A DNA stretch of 64,000 nucleotides from Mastigias papua (Eukaryota; Cnidaria; Scyphozoa; Rhizostomeae; Mastigiidae), in NCBI GenBank assembly GCA_964019165.1, contig OZ025286.1, forward strand, positions 10,259,188 through 10,323,187, in the 5' to 3' direction. The notes beneath the pieces were generated by a model, which had not been told where the DNA came from, did no database searches, and was given only the letters and a program-made list of their open reading frames with translations. Each line of letters starts with the position of its first letter. Within the stretch, counting starts at the first letter, position 1. Below are positions 43,263 through 54,029 of the stretch, one piece after another. A program made the position numbers and the translations under genes.

Positions 43263-44975
43263 CAGATCTCTGCAGCGATATCAAAAGTCAATTTGTGGCG
43301 GCTGTGGCTATATGTTCATAATATTTCCTCTATGGACTTTATACCATAGCATAAGTGGCAATCAGCCTCAGTGATGACCACCATTCAGGATTCTCAGGAG
43401 TCTTCAAAACCTGGGAAAGTCAGGGAATTAGGTTTAAAGTCAGGGAACACCTGGCAAGCCTTGAAATATCTGGGAATGTTTTATTAAAGAATTTTGCACA
43501 CTCTCGTTGTTTTCACTCTTTCATTGTCGATACCCATGCTAAGTCATTTCCTTGCTTTACCGAAAGCTACTGGAAAAAATGTGAAAAAGTGCGGGAACTT
43601 TTAAACTTTCTGGAAAACCTGGATACATCAGGGAAAGTTTTTGAAAACAGTCCTAAGAACCTTGCCATTACAATGACAATGGCCACTATCCAACAAAAGT
43701 AAGAAAAGTTGTCATTGAAAATAGAATTATATATTCTGTACTTTTCGCGACTTCTTGTCACTACACATGCCAACAGAAATATGTGCTTTTGTCTCATTTC
43801 CAGAAATTTGCGAAAAATGACGATAGACGGCTCCTGAGCCAGTCTATAATGCTAATACAGTAGGACAAGGACGATGTCATTCTTCTTTAACGTGAAGACT
43901 TGGTCATTATCCAGGTTTCCTTGAGTTTCCAATAGATTATAACGGTTCAAGACACCCTGATAATCAACAGTAGATGCAACTTGATTCATGTTTCAACCTG
44001 TTGAACCTTTTTTTCCAAGCTTGCGTTTTAGCTGGCTGTAAACTGAGCAATCTGCATCCAGTTGGTCATATGGTGCAAAGAATAATCTACCAGTTCAAAA
44101 AGTAATGCCATAGCAAGGTTTCAATAACCACTCTTTCCTGCCGGATAGGAACAGCATCATAAACAAGGCTAGTTGTCCGATTCAGTGAATCTTCTACATC
44201 ACGTACCTCTTTCTTCATGCTTGTCTTAATTGTTGCTCTGACGTTGAATGACTCACCTGAGATGCGTGTGAACAAGGATTCAGCAGAAAGTTACCTTTCC
44301 TCTTTGAATTTTCTGCCACGATCAAAGGTCTTTGTGATGTCATTAGCATTTCCGCTTGCATGCCCTTACTCCTCTATTTCTTTTGTGGACAAAAGAAGTG
44401 TTTCTTTCTAACTCTTGGCAGCTAATCGCAACTATTTGGCAAATTAGGACTGCCTAGCCCTGAGATGTGAAGCATAATAATTAATTTGAAAATTACATAT
44501 GCAAGCGAAGGTCATTTTACACTTTTTTGCATGAATATATATATTCTCGTTCTTTTAACAATTAATGGTAGTTCTTGAAGGGCCTCTTGTACATACTGTA
44601 AGCAATTGGCGCTGCTCTATATGTTGAATATCTTGGAAACCATTAATTTCCCAGCTAAGGGTTCCGAGATATAAATATATTATGTACTTTCGAGATTACA
44701 GTTAAAAGCTCGTCTCTGTAAGTTAGCGTAAATTTTTTCCGGGCCAGAAGTTGTGCGTAGTGACAGCTCCACAGCCACTCCATTTCAAAATGGCGGCACA
44801 AGGAAAGATATGAAGTTGAAAACATTTTATTGGCTAATAATTTTATGTAAACAATCCGCTAATCCGTGGTTGTGTAGAGAGGTTAACCCCCTGTTTTAGA
44901 TACATTGTGGAATTCACTGTAGGAGACTTTTTAGTTTTAGTTTTAGTTTTGAGTGAGAGGATTCGGAGTAAGATT
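43263..44975. other. mostly unannotated; degenerate CTGGGAAAGTCAGGGAA repeat words
   Basis: At 43400-43640 words such as CTGGGAAAGTCAGGGAA, CTGGGAATG and CTGGAAAACCTGGA recur, suggesting an old repetitive element. No coding region is supported elsewhere. Confidence 0.35.
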
Positions 44976-45047
44976 GAGAATTGTTTGTTGCGTTATATAG
45001 AGAATTGTTTGTTGCGTTATATAGAGAATTGTTTGTTGCATTAAATA
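44976..45047. repeat. 24-bp tandem repeat, three copies
   Basis: The unit GAGAATTGTTTGTTGCGTTATATA is repeated with the last copy diverged. It lies upstream of CACATAATTTTGGCGACCCTG (about 45094-45114). That sequence resembles the LTR-end/leader junction of Gypsy elements, so the region 44700-45107 may be a solo LTR or leader remnant (weak). Confidence 0.6.
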
Positions 45048-45539
45048 GAATCATTGTTTTGTTTTGTTAAATGGAATTATTGTTTTGTTTCACCACATAA
45101 TTTTGGCGACCCTGCCAGTTGATAACAAAATCTAGAAACTAACTATTTTCTGATGACAAAGTGGCTAGTTGTTTGTAATACAAGAAAGAGGGACATATGC
45201 TAGATATCCATTGTCAATGAGCAATTGTTTTATTCTGTCTAGTTCAGATTCTAAGTTAGTGTTGGAGCAACTCATAAATACACTGTTAACCATGGTGTTA
45301 ATAAAGCTTAGTTTTCTTGGTTTGTGGGCTAAAGGAATTCCAATAGATGTATTGGCCAGTTTGCATTTGTTTCCTACCAACGCTTGTGAGAAATCGAGTT
45401 CCCTCTTTCTCCTGCAAAACGTCTAGAAATGTTGAGCATTTTTGGTATGTAGTCTCAACTGTAAATGTTAGAATTAGGTGTAGCAAGTTGGAGTTTTCCT
45501 GCAAGTGATCACACTTAAGATAACCAAAGATAACAAAGT

Positions 45540-46958
45540 AGTCAGGTCGCCACCGGGAAAATACGCGTGCACAACTGCAAAATTTGCGGGCAATTAATTT
45601 TTTGCATGAAGACATTCTTTAGACCTTAACGAACATAAATTTATCTGTTGGACATGCTGAATTTTCTTGAGAGGCCTTTCCATCAAGGTGTCAACTTGCA
45701 ACGATCCTGCGTGCTTTCGGAACACCGTCGCCATTTTGAAATAGGGGTCGTTTTTACGAAACCGAGGCTACTACGATATGCCTGCTGGAATGGGTGACCA
45801 CGTGGGTGACAGGACGAGTGTTTGATCCCTGCGATTAACCGTTAGAAATCCATTCGCGTTTCAACAATATAGTGATATACAGATATGATTGACTTCTGCT
45901 CACCAAGCAAGCAGATACGATTTGCTTAGAATGACTTCAAGCTGGTCCTATGCCGTACATTGAGACAAAAAGTCATCGAGAATTATTCAAGCTAGAAGAT
46001 GTTGGTACGTGCTTCCACAGTACGGTGAGGGGTCTTTTCGACAGGAGGCAGCAGAAGCTGCAAACCCAAACCAAAATTTTCCAAAATCCCGAAGAAAAAT
46101 TTCAAAGAGCAAAGCTTTACTTTGAAGAAAGCTCTTCGATTCTTTGTTTTATCTCAGTCTATTGCATGAGAAAATGCCTGATATTGAATACAAGATGCAA
46201 TCCAGATTTTGAACATGAAACTGAAATCCAAAAGCTAAATATGGACAAGCCCCAACCTGTGGAAGCCCAAAGCCCCGTCTATAGTATTACGTGGGATCCT
46301 TATCTTTCCTAGGAATTTACTTGTCCTGAAACCTGCCCAAAAAATTTCATTCTCAAAGCCCCTCATTTTCCCCCATCTCCATAACATCATCATCACTAAA
46401 ATCGCTGGCACTACTTTGGAGGTCATCATCATCAACTTCATGGTATGATGAATGGTACCTATAGTCATATACATTATGCTTCTCTCATATACGATTACTA
46501 TGCTACATCCCTAATCTATAGTATACACGATCTTCATTCATATTCTTCTATGCACCGTAACTCACTGGTCTCACTCCCATTGCCATTCGTTGCTGAGATT
46601 ACCCTTTATTTCTTGTTTTATATTTATTATTGTTTTAAATAAACATCACTGCGGCAAAAATTGCAAGATGACCAGAGAGTTTTACATGATCCTTCTTATG
46701 CCCCCTTGGTCATCCACTCCAGCCAACATATTGCTATAGCCTCGGTTTCACGAAAACGCCTCCTATTTCAAAATGGCGACCGTGCTCGAAGAGCAAGAAG
46801 CAATGCAGCAAGATAACACATTGATGGATAGGCCTCTCAAGAAAATTCAGCATGTCCAACAGGCAAATTTATGTTTATCAATGTCTAAAGAACATTTTTA
46901 TGCAAAAATTAAATTGCCCACAAATTTTGCAGGTGTTGAGAACCTCAGCGACCTGACT
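45540..46958. mobile_element. unclassified element with about 280-bp inverted termini
   Basis: Ends AGTCAGGTCGC and GCGACCTGACT, with AAAGT directly flanking both (45535-45539, 46959-46963). The arms (about 45540-45820 and 46690-46958) are inverted copies at roughly 80 per cent by eye, including CCTCTCAAGAAAATTCAGCATGTCCAACAG. The ends and a 5-bp TSD do not match a superfamily I can name with confidence. The inner 870 bp has one open frame. Confidence 0.65.
45950..46312 (+). CDS. hypothetical ORF inside the unclassified element
   Basis: 120 residues from ATG, with a hydrophobic Cys-containing centre (SSSILCFISVYCMRKCLILN) and no recognised domain. It lies between the inverted arms. It could be chance. 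Confidence 0.2.
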   Translation: MPYIETKSHRELFKLEDVGTCFHSTVRGLFDRRQQKLQTQTKIFQNPEEKFQRAKLYFEESSSILCFISVYCMRKCLILNTRCNPDFEHETEIQKLNMDKPQPVEAQSPVYSITWDPYLS

Positions 46959-46979
46959 AAAGTATTTGTCGACATATAG
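46773..46979 (+). CDS. short ORF MATV..., right arm of the unclassified element
   Basis: 68 residues starting at an ATG in CAAAATGGCGAC. The left arm holds the mirror reading (MATV..., minus strand, start near 45734) with the block RPLKKIQHVQQ kept in both. The two reading frames point outward from the element. The match of the peptide core across arms may reflect coding constraint or just the recent origin of the arms. Function unknown. Confidence 0.3.
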   Translation: MATVLEEQEAMQQDNTLMDRPLKKIQHVQQANLCLSMSKEHFYAKIKLPTNFAGVENLSDLTKVFVDI

Positions 46980-47789
46980 AGGATAGACACCAGGGTTAGG
47001 GGGTTGTTTAGAAATTTTCTTTCAGGTAAGACAACGAAACGAAACTGTTCGCTAAATCCGTTCCGAAATGACTGCCTATGGCCACAAATGTATTTAGTAC
47101 TGTTTTAATGAAAAAGTCTGATTTAACTCTACAAAACAGTAGATTTTGAACAAGGTCATTTGGAACATTGTCATGATATGGATGTTCATTGTAAATAGTT
47201 GTCAAGTTGAACTTACAATATCTGAATATCTTGACAAAAGTATAAACTTTAATGTATTAAAATAAGGAAGCCGATGTTTTAAAGATTTATTTTGTTTGCC
47301 AACACCTTGACACTGTTTTGTCATCACAACAACTTCTTTTCAGACATGATACGCAAAAGTACGACAATCGTTTTAAGTTTGCAAAACATGTTTCGGATCT
47401 CGCTGAATCCATATTCAGTTGCTAAGTACTGAGTTGTGCAATAGACTATGATAAATACTCGTTGATTGAAGGTATAACGAAATATAGTTCGAATAAAGAA
47501 GGGAACTAAACCTTTTATATGACGGCTAGGACGTTCAGGAGAAAATTGCTTACTGGACCTGTTTATTTAAGTCAGGTCCCTCCCAACAAATATTCATACT
47601 CTCCTTAAGTTTTGTTTGGTAATATTCATTTCAATTCAGCTACAACTACAAATAATTACAACACCGACAACAAACAACTCTACTTAATTACTCATAACAT
47701 TTAACTCTACTTAGTCACAATACTTCCTACATTCAATATTTGTAAGAAAGAAACAAGAAAATAAATATAATTCATAGTCTAATGTAAAA
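46980..47789. other. no gene seen
   Basis: AT-rich, unannotated. Confidence 0.35.
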
Positions 47790-47794
47790 TATTA

Positions 47795-48197
47795 TTAAGA
47801 TAGCTGAATTTCAGGGTAGCTGAAGTTTAAGTAAATATGTTTCAGCTTACTTGCTAACTTTGAACCATCTGTCACTGCAAGAATCTTTACAATCTTCTGA
47901 GCTTTGTAGATGTTTAAGTGTGTGAATTGTATCTGTAAATAGGTGCTCACGAAATCTAGTTGAATTTTGTCGTCTCGCTTCACCAACATATACAAAATTA
48001 TATCCCTCACAAGTAAACTTGCAAACTACACAAGAACGGAGTGATCCAGGCACAGAGTCGTTTACATTAGTCAAGTTTTTAATCTTAAAGGAAGGAAATA
48101 TCATTTTAAGCTTAGCAGTATTCCAACTTCTTTTTATTAATGTGCGAACTTTGCGCTGGGCAAAATTGGAAGAAGGAATATATCGTAGCTTATACAC
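47795..48197 (-). pseudogene. Penelope-like element C-terminus (GIY-YIG endonuclease)
   Basis: The frame gives SVPGSLRSCVVCKFTCEGYNFVYVGEARRQNSTRFREHL, then LKHLQSSEDC. A Cys-rich lead (CVVCKFTC), then YVGEARR for the usual YVGxTxR, and the following REH helix are the GIY-YIG endonuclease of Penelope-like retroelements. The frame ends with KVSK shortly after the domain, and a second short frame continues to 47795. RT is absent, so it is a 5'-truncated copy. Confidence 0.75.
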
Positions 48198-48409
48198 TAC
48201 CGTTCAGAAAGTGTTGGGACGGTTCGAAGTTTTGAAGGACGTTATTTTTTAAACTTTCTTTCTTGCGACTACTGCACAAGTGCAGACTTTGCAAGTATTC
48301 TTGTAAGAATTGTCTAAAAATATTCATGTCGGATATACCGAGAAGGCCTGGTCTATGCTGGCCTTGAAACGCTAAAGTATCTCACTCTTGCTTTCAAATA
48401 TACGCGCTG

Positions 48410-48978
48410 TTACGTTTGTTTAGAAATATAAATTAGAAATGACAGTGGTCCTAGTATAGATCCTTGCAGCACACCACATGCTATTGTAATTAAATCTGAA
48501 TCAATAGAATTGACCTGTGCCATTTTTTTTCTGTCAGTTAGGTACGATTGAAACCAAAGATGAGCTGGTCCTCTTACTCCGAAATGATAAAGTTTTTCAA
48601 GTAGTATTTTATGGTTAACAGTGTCGAAAGCTTTTTGAAGATCAATAAATACTCCACATACATTTGTCTTATTATCCAAGGATTTCTTTATATTTTCAAC
48701 TAAGCTTACAATTGCATGGGTAGTGAAAGTTCCTTTTTGAAAACCAAACTGAAGATCATAAAGAGTATTTCTTTTAGTAGAAAGTCATAGACTCTGTTGT
48801 ACATTACTCTTTCATAGATTTTGCGTATATTAGATAGCAATGAGATTGGTCGGTAGTTACTACATTTCTCTTCATCACCCTTTTTATAAATTGGACAGAC
48901 TCTTTGCTTCTTTGAGTATTGTAGGCAAGTGACCTTCATCATATGATTCATTATGCTGCGGGGGGGGGGGACTTGCAA
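48410..48978 (-). pseudogene. LINE RT fragment
   Basis: Two frames cover the first half of an RT domain: RVCPIYKKGDEEKCSNYRPISLL, then FIDLQKAFDTVNHKILLEKL (motif A), then CGVLQGSILGPLSFLIYI (motif B, Leu in place of the usual Pro after GV). The catalytic box and everything downstream are missing. A frameshift lies near 48690. A poly-G/C run (48960-48969) marks the upstream edge. Confidence 0.8.
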
Positions 48979-49319
48979 AGAGTTTTCTCAAAATTCGACT
49001 GCCTTACGTAAGGCTTGTGCATTACCCTGGATCCGCCCATGCATTGCATCCAAAATGCTAATTTTTGGTAGAGACTTTTGATGATAAATTGCTCTGATGT
49101 AGTTTTGCACCAGAACTATTAGGTACTTTGCCTTTAAACTTCGGATTACTCCTTGACCCATTGGCTGTGTCTTAAGGTTGCTTTCCGTTAGGCGGAAAAA
49201 TCCAAGCATCCGTTAGTAAAACCAAGCGCTTTTTCTGCTTAAAGGAAAATGATAAGCGGACAAAAAGAGCGTACAAGTGACGGTGTGGTGGATATGTGAA
49301 GTAAGATGGCTGCCTTAAT

Positions 49320-49930
49320 TTGCAAATGAAGATGAAGCTCCTCCTTCTACTCCTGTTGAGAAGACAGTTAAGAAGAAATAACGAAAAATACAAGAAAAAG
49401 ATTTGGATGAGAAAGATTTTCCAAGACCATCACTCAAAGGGTGAATTTCGCTTGTTAGTGAACGAGTTGAGACTATTCGATCTTGAGCTTTTTAGTGTCT
49501 CTTTCTGCATGTCACCATTTACCTTTGAAGAGCTATTATCTTGGACTGCTCCACACATAATAAGGCATTTTAACATTGTGATTAAAAGGTTAGTTTCATA
49601 TATGATCCCGTACGTTGGGGAGTTCCTGTCAGAGAGGACACTTGTCCTGAGCCATGGGCATAGTGAGGTAGGGTGGCCAGTTCCTTTCCTGGCCGCCTTT
49701 AACTTCCCCAGTGCTGCCACCAGGTGCCCATTTGCTGCTGGGTGGACAGTGAGCAAGCATCCCACCTTTGGTCTGAGGGTTCGACTCGAACCATCGATGT
49801 TTTGCACAGCAGTCAAGCACTCTAACCACTTGGCCACTCACCCACGAACATTGTGATTACCGACTGCAAATCCAAGGGAATGGAGCTCTCATCCATTTTA
49901 TGTCAATATTTCCGCTCGGTACGCCCAAGA
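49320..49930 (+). pseudogene. Harbinger transposase N-terminus with SINE insertion
   Basis: The frame encodes KKKIWMRKIFQDHHSKGEF, then LLVNELRLFDLELF, then CMSPFTFEELLSWTAPHI, which is the N-terminal region of Harbinger transposases. It is broken by the SINE at 49585 and lacks the DDE core; the sequence after the SINE leads directly to the right end of the element. An upstream ATGGCTGCC (49306) lies in another frame, so the start is also damaged. Confidence 0.75.
49585..49846 (-). mobile_element. tRNA-derived SINE, family A, copy 2
   Basis: On the minus strand the head has box A TGGCCAAGTGG and box B GGTTCGAGTC, and the body matches copy 1 at 40467-40736. It is flanked by the 13-bp duplication AACATTGTGATTA (49572-49584, 49847-49859). 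The box B is closer to consensus than in copy 1. Confidence 0.9.
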
Positions 49931-50062
49931 AGTAGAATTGATTCTACTTTTCCACGTGCTCGAAATCTCCGCTCTATTCAGACAAACATCACTAATGCGC
50001 ATGCCTGAGAAGAGTGAAAAGCGGACCGCTCGTATTTTCCGCCTAGTGGAAAGCAACCTTTA

Positions 50063-52439
50063 GATGTTGTGTTTGAAGCATAGAAGTAGTAGAGCTAGAA
50101 TGCGGACTATATTGTTGTCTGTTCAATGCGATGGAGCCACTACGGGGACAAAGATGGTGGCACCACATTGGCAAAAAGATTGTTACGAAGTACGGTGTCA
50201 AATTGGGTTTTCACTTTATTTGAGCTACTATTGAATCTAGGTATACTTTACAATGCAATTTTCAGTTTTGTAAAGGAGTAGTATTATTGGTAAGTGGTTT
50301 ACACATTTGAAAATTAACTTTTGTCATCATTTTACATTCTCGTACTGAATAGTCTAGCCGGGCCTTACCGTGTCTACCCTGCAACGGAATGTAATGGTTT
50401 GCTACAGACAAAAAGTGCAAGATTAACTACAGACAAAGTATCCACAGCGTAGCTCAAGTTGGTATCTTTCATAGCTAGTTGAACAAGTTAAGAAAAGTAC
50501 GTCAAAAAACATCAACATTTGATAGGGTATGCTGCGTAAGGTAGGCCAGGGGAGGAGTGCTAATATGGATAAAATAAAGAATCAAGTTATATTTTAGTAA
50601 TGCATCCTTTGATACTGTACTGAACTTTAGACCTGGAAATACTTTATAATTATCTGACAGTTGTGTGGTATTCTTCGGCCATCTTAGTTGTATTCAACTC
50701 AGTTGTGTGTCCTGATCAGAGGAACTGAGCAGCTAATTCAGAGTCTACTCTATATGATAGAGACAACCTTCATCCATACTTCAGCTGCACTTCTCTGGGA
50801 CTATTTTCCAGCCCACTTTGCTTGCCATTGTCGAGAAATGTGTTACATTTGTAAGAAAAATAGGTGATTCTGACAAGCTATATTCAGAAGATAGTTGCAA
50901 AGCAAGCAATATCACAAGAAGCCTTGCTATTTTCGAAATTCTATATTTCTAGCTTCCATAAAAAGTCAATGGCAGAAGAAATAGACTAGACTAACTTGAT
51001 GGTTGTGCAAAGGAGCTTTATATTAGGAATGACAGAATGTACCAATATGTGCCCGTACATTTCTGTTTGGGCAGTATTTTGATGTTATGCCCAATTCAAC
51101 ATGAATTTTACTCTCTTGCTCCAAGATGTGATTAAAAACCCATCAAAATTTTCATACTACAAGCCAGTGTTTGTGCTGTTCCTCAATGCAATGAGCATCA
51201 TTAGCAGAGATTATCCTAAAATTTTTTCCCTTTGTCTGATGAATTCAAGATGTAGCTAATATATATATTATGTCCTAACCCAGAGATTGATTAATTAAAA
51301 AAATATACTGTTGGTAGACGACATGGCTTCTTAAGTGCAGGTTTTATAAGGAAAAAATTTGTCAGCTGCATTATGTAGCTTTTCTGCATTCACAGTCCCA
51401 TAAGTAATATGCAGAGCACTTTTTATGCTTTCTTTCCTAATGAACCTGTTTTAATATTCATTTCCCTTGGAAACATAATGACCCTAACCTGCTCTCTCTT
51501 ACTCTGTCATACCCTACCCTCCACCTTATTGCTAACTATATCAAATTTCTATTCAAGAAAGATTGGATCATATTTATTATTCAGATATCAAGACCTGATA
51601 GTGTCAGTTAGGAATGATGGAACCCTTCTCGTAAAATACAGTTGATAAGCTCTGGGACTGTGAAAGTGAAGACCTTTTGTATGCACAAAAGTCTTTTGTG
51701 TCAGCTTACATCCAGCTGCCTGTTCAACATTTGTTTTATTTTACTAAAAGCGGCAAAATTAGTTTTATTCCTTTGAATTATTGCTGGAAGGTTTCCTCTA
51801 TGATCTCTAAGCAAATGAGATCTTGGCGTGTTTATAGTGATCTCTGGGAAATTGTTTGTCGTGTTTGCACCCAGTTGCTAGAACTTGCTGTTCCTCTCTA
51901 CAAATGCATGTATATAGCAAAATCAGCTAATTTTCATGTGACATTCATGTGACATATGTCCACAGTGTTTGCAAAAGAGTTCAATAAGATCCTTACCTGA
52001 ATTAACTTTTTTTAGACAAGTAACAGGGCCTACATATCATAGGCCAAACATTGTGCGCTGATACTCTTATATATAGCAAATAGATTCCTTTGTACAGAAA
52101 TGTCGATTTTTGAGTCTGCATCTATTTTGACAGCCATGCACATTGCTAGGAAGTGCCATGATGTAGAACTACGCGTCAAACGCCGTTAAACTTTTGTTGT
52201 TTACCTGGAGCTCACAGTTACGCCTCTTGTCTTTTGCCAACGTGGTGCTACCATTTTGAATCTCCAGTGTGGCTACACATCACGTGATTGAGTGCACATT
52301 CTAGATCTACAATTTCTATGGTTTGGCGTAATAAAACATATAAATTGTATTGTCTTGTCATTGATACTGTCTTTTTAATCTGATGTCATCTGCCATGTAA
52401 ACAGATTCATACTCGTATTTTTAATTTTCTCACGTAACC
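50063..52439. other. no gene seen
   Basis: AT-rich stretch of 2.4 kb. Open frames at 51409 and 51677 are short with no recognised domain. Confidence 0.35.
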
Positions 52440-52449
52440 AAAAACAAAA

Positions 52450-52640
52450 AAGTTAGAGATAGCGAACATTTTTCGTCCAGTGGAAACAGAAAACGGTTCA
52501 ACATAATATTCGAAATAGCGAGCAGTCGAGATAGCGAACGGTTTTTCTATACGTAACCCTATAGCAAAACCAAGGGGAACAGAAATAGGTTCAAAATAGA
52601 GAATGTTCGAGATAGCGGGCAGTCGAGATAGCAGATGTCA
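52450..52640. repeat. GTTCGAGATAGCG-type repeat words
   Basis: Five or so copies of [T/A]CGA[G/A]ATAGCGA/GCAGTCGAGATAGC occur here, resembling the subterminal repeats of pogo/Tigger-type elements. Ends were not found. Confidence 0.45.
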
Positions 52641-52654
52641 ACAGTAGATTGGTC

Positions 52655-52940
52655 AAATTGAAGGTTTTCAAGTAAAACTGTGGAATTTAAGGTATTGTCT
52701 GGGTTTCTTCTGATAACGTTGAAAAAAGGCAATTGTTTGCAAGTGCACTTTCTACAGATCCATTCTTCCTTTTCCAAGCATAACTGTGCTTAGGCTTCCA
52801 AAGAGATTTGTTGCGCATTATGCATGTGAAAACAGTTTACAATAACTACAATAGATTTTACGAAGCTTTACACGTTTGTCGCAATAGCAGCACCTTTCCT
52901 TTGCAGTAGGATTAATTTTCTTCTTGTTAGCTTTTGGCAT
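52655..52940 (-). pseudogene. LINE PHD-like zinc finger remnant
   Basis: From an ATG at 52940 the reading MPKANKKKINPTAKERCCYCDKRV continues with YCSYCKLFSHA. A stop follows; a second frame gives EEWICRKCTCKQLPFF. The order C-C, C-C, H, then WxCxxC is the PHD/Cys4-His-Cys3 layout seen in CR1-like LINEs. One stop and one frameshift break it. Confidence 0.5.
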
Positions 52941-53147
52941 TTAACTTACGTGTTATTTCGACAAGAAACAAAAAAGATGTTAATACCAATTATCTGGAGG
53001 TATTAAAATTGCAACTGTAAATGTGTTGCAGCGCTCTTATAGTAAAATTTTAGTTTGTTAATTGCATTTTCTAAAGTGGAAAAATCATAATAGAACTGAG
53101 GAGCAGCAATATTATGCTGGAAAATAACTGAACAAAAGAATCTATCA

Positions 53148-53840
53148 ACTTACAAACCATTTAAGACTGCGGGACAAGACATATGGATTGCTGGGCTATT
53201 TTCACTTTTCCATAAAAAAGGTGTTCCATTATTTGTCCGTAAAAATCTGTAGCCGTTTTTCCTTTTAACTTCAAGAGCCAATGTGTACAACCAGCGATTG
53301 TTTGGTGATCAGTGCTCATTCACAAAGACGTTTCTTCTCTTCATCTGTTTCCTTGCTGCAAAAACTTTATCACGCTTCCGTCGGTTTACAAATCTTACAA
53401 TTAGTGGTTTCTTCCTATCCTTTCTTTTGGTGGGAACCCGGTGACAAGCTTCAATGTCATCAGTATCGATGGCCACACCCAGATCTTGAAAAAATTCAAT
53501 TAGCTTAGCTTCTGCCTCATTGCTATCTTTGCATTCTTCTAAGCCAGATATTCCAAGGTTGTTCCTCCTTGAGTATTTTTGTAAGTCATGCACGCCGTTC
53601 TCCAGATAGGTATTTGTTTTACGTAGTCGTCCAACTTCATCTGTCAATTTAGCATTCTCAGCAGTGAGCTTAATATGGTCACTACTGATTGCTTTTTTTT
53701 GTTCTTGATATCCGCGGAGATCTTTCTGAGGCCCGCTATAACATCCTTTAGTTTTGGGGCCATTTTAATAGCATTCACAACCTCTTTCACTGAAAGCCTG
53801 AGAAGTTCACTCTCGGGGAGATCCTGTAATTCGTATATGC
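53148..53840 (-). pseudogene. LINE ORF1 (coiled coil and RRM-type L1-ORF1-like domain)
   Basis: The clear block is a heptad-rich stretch (LTDEVGRLRKTNTYLENGVHDL), then YSRRNNLGISGL, then the RRM-like core ending PLIVRFVNRRKRDKVFAARK and FVNEH. This is the Transposase_22/L1-ORF1-like nucleic-acid-binding domain common in invertebrate LINEs. Further frames upstream (to 53840) and downstream (to about 53148, LALEVKRKNGYRFL, then TNNGTPFLWKSE) continue it with frameshifts. It may belong to the same element as the PHD remnant just downstream. Confidence 0.7.
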
Positions 53841-53974
53841 TTCAATTCATCCTAATACAGTTGGCTTCCACTATGGCATTCTCAAATTTCGTTAGGAGCA
53901 ACTACAAAACGTGTGAATCTTACACCACCATGTTTGTGCATGAACCAAAGAATATGAATAAGAAGAATAAAGCG

Positions 53975-54026
53975 AAAATACACTTGTCTTTTGAGTAAAC
54001 ATTTACTCAAAAAACAAGTGTATTTT
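53975..54026. repeat. 52-bp near-perfect palindrome
   Basis: 25-base arms with one mismatch and a 2-base centre (left arm AAAATACACTTGTCTTTTG...). It sits exactly between the LINE remnants at 52.6-53.9 kb and the RTE LINE. Confidence 0.9.
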
Positions 54027-54029
54027 TGG

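Larger units (their letters stand above)
49175..50059. mobile_element. non-autonomous Harbinger derivative
   Basis: Ends AGGTTGCTTTCC and GGAAAGCAACCT are inverted, each followed inward by TAGGCGGAAAA-type sequence. TTA flanks both (49172-49174, 50060-50062), the usual Harbinger TSD. It keeps the first part of a transposase and is interrupted by a SINE at 49585. Confidence 0.8.

Noticed and set aside
44700..45120. 5' LTR and primer-binding site of a Gypsy element
   Set aside because: Only the TTTTGGCGACCCTG junction suggests it; no second LTR, gag or TSD was found. Noted only within the tandem-repeat entry.
51409..51952. Membrane-protein-like short ORFs
   Set aside because: Hydrophobic composition follows from AT-rich sequence; no splice context or homology.
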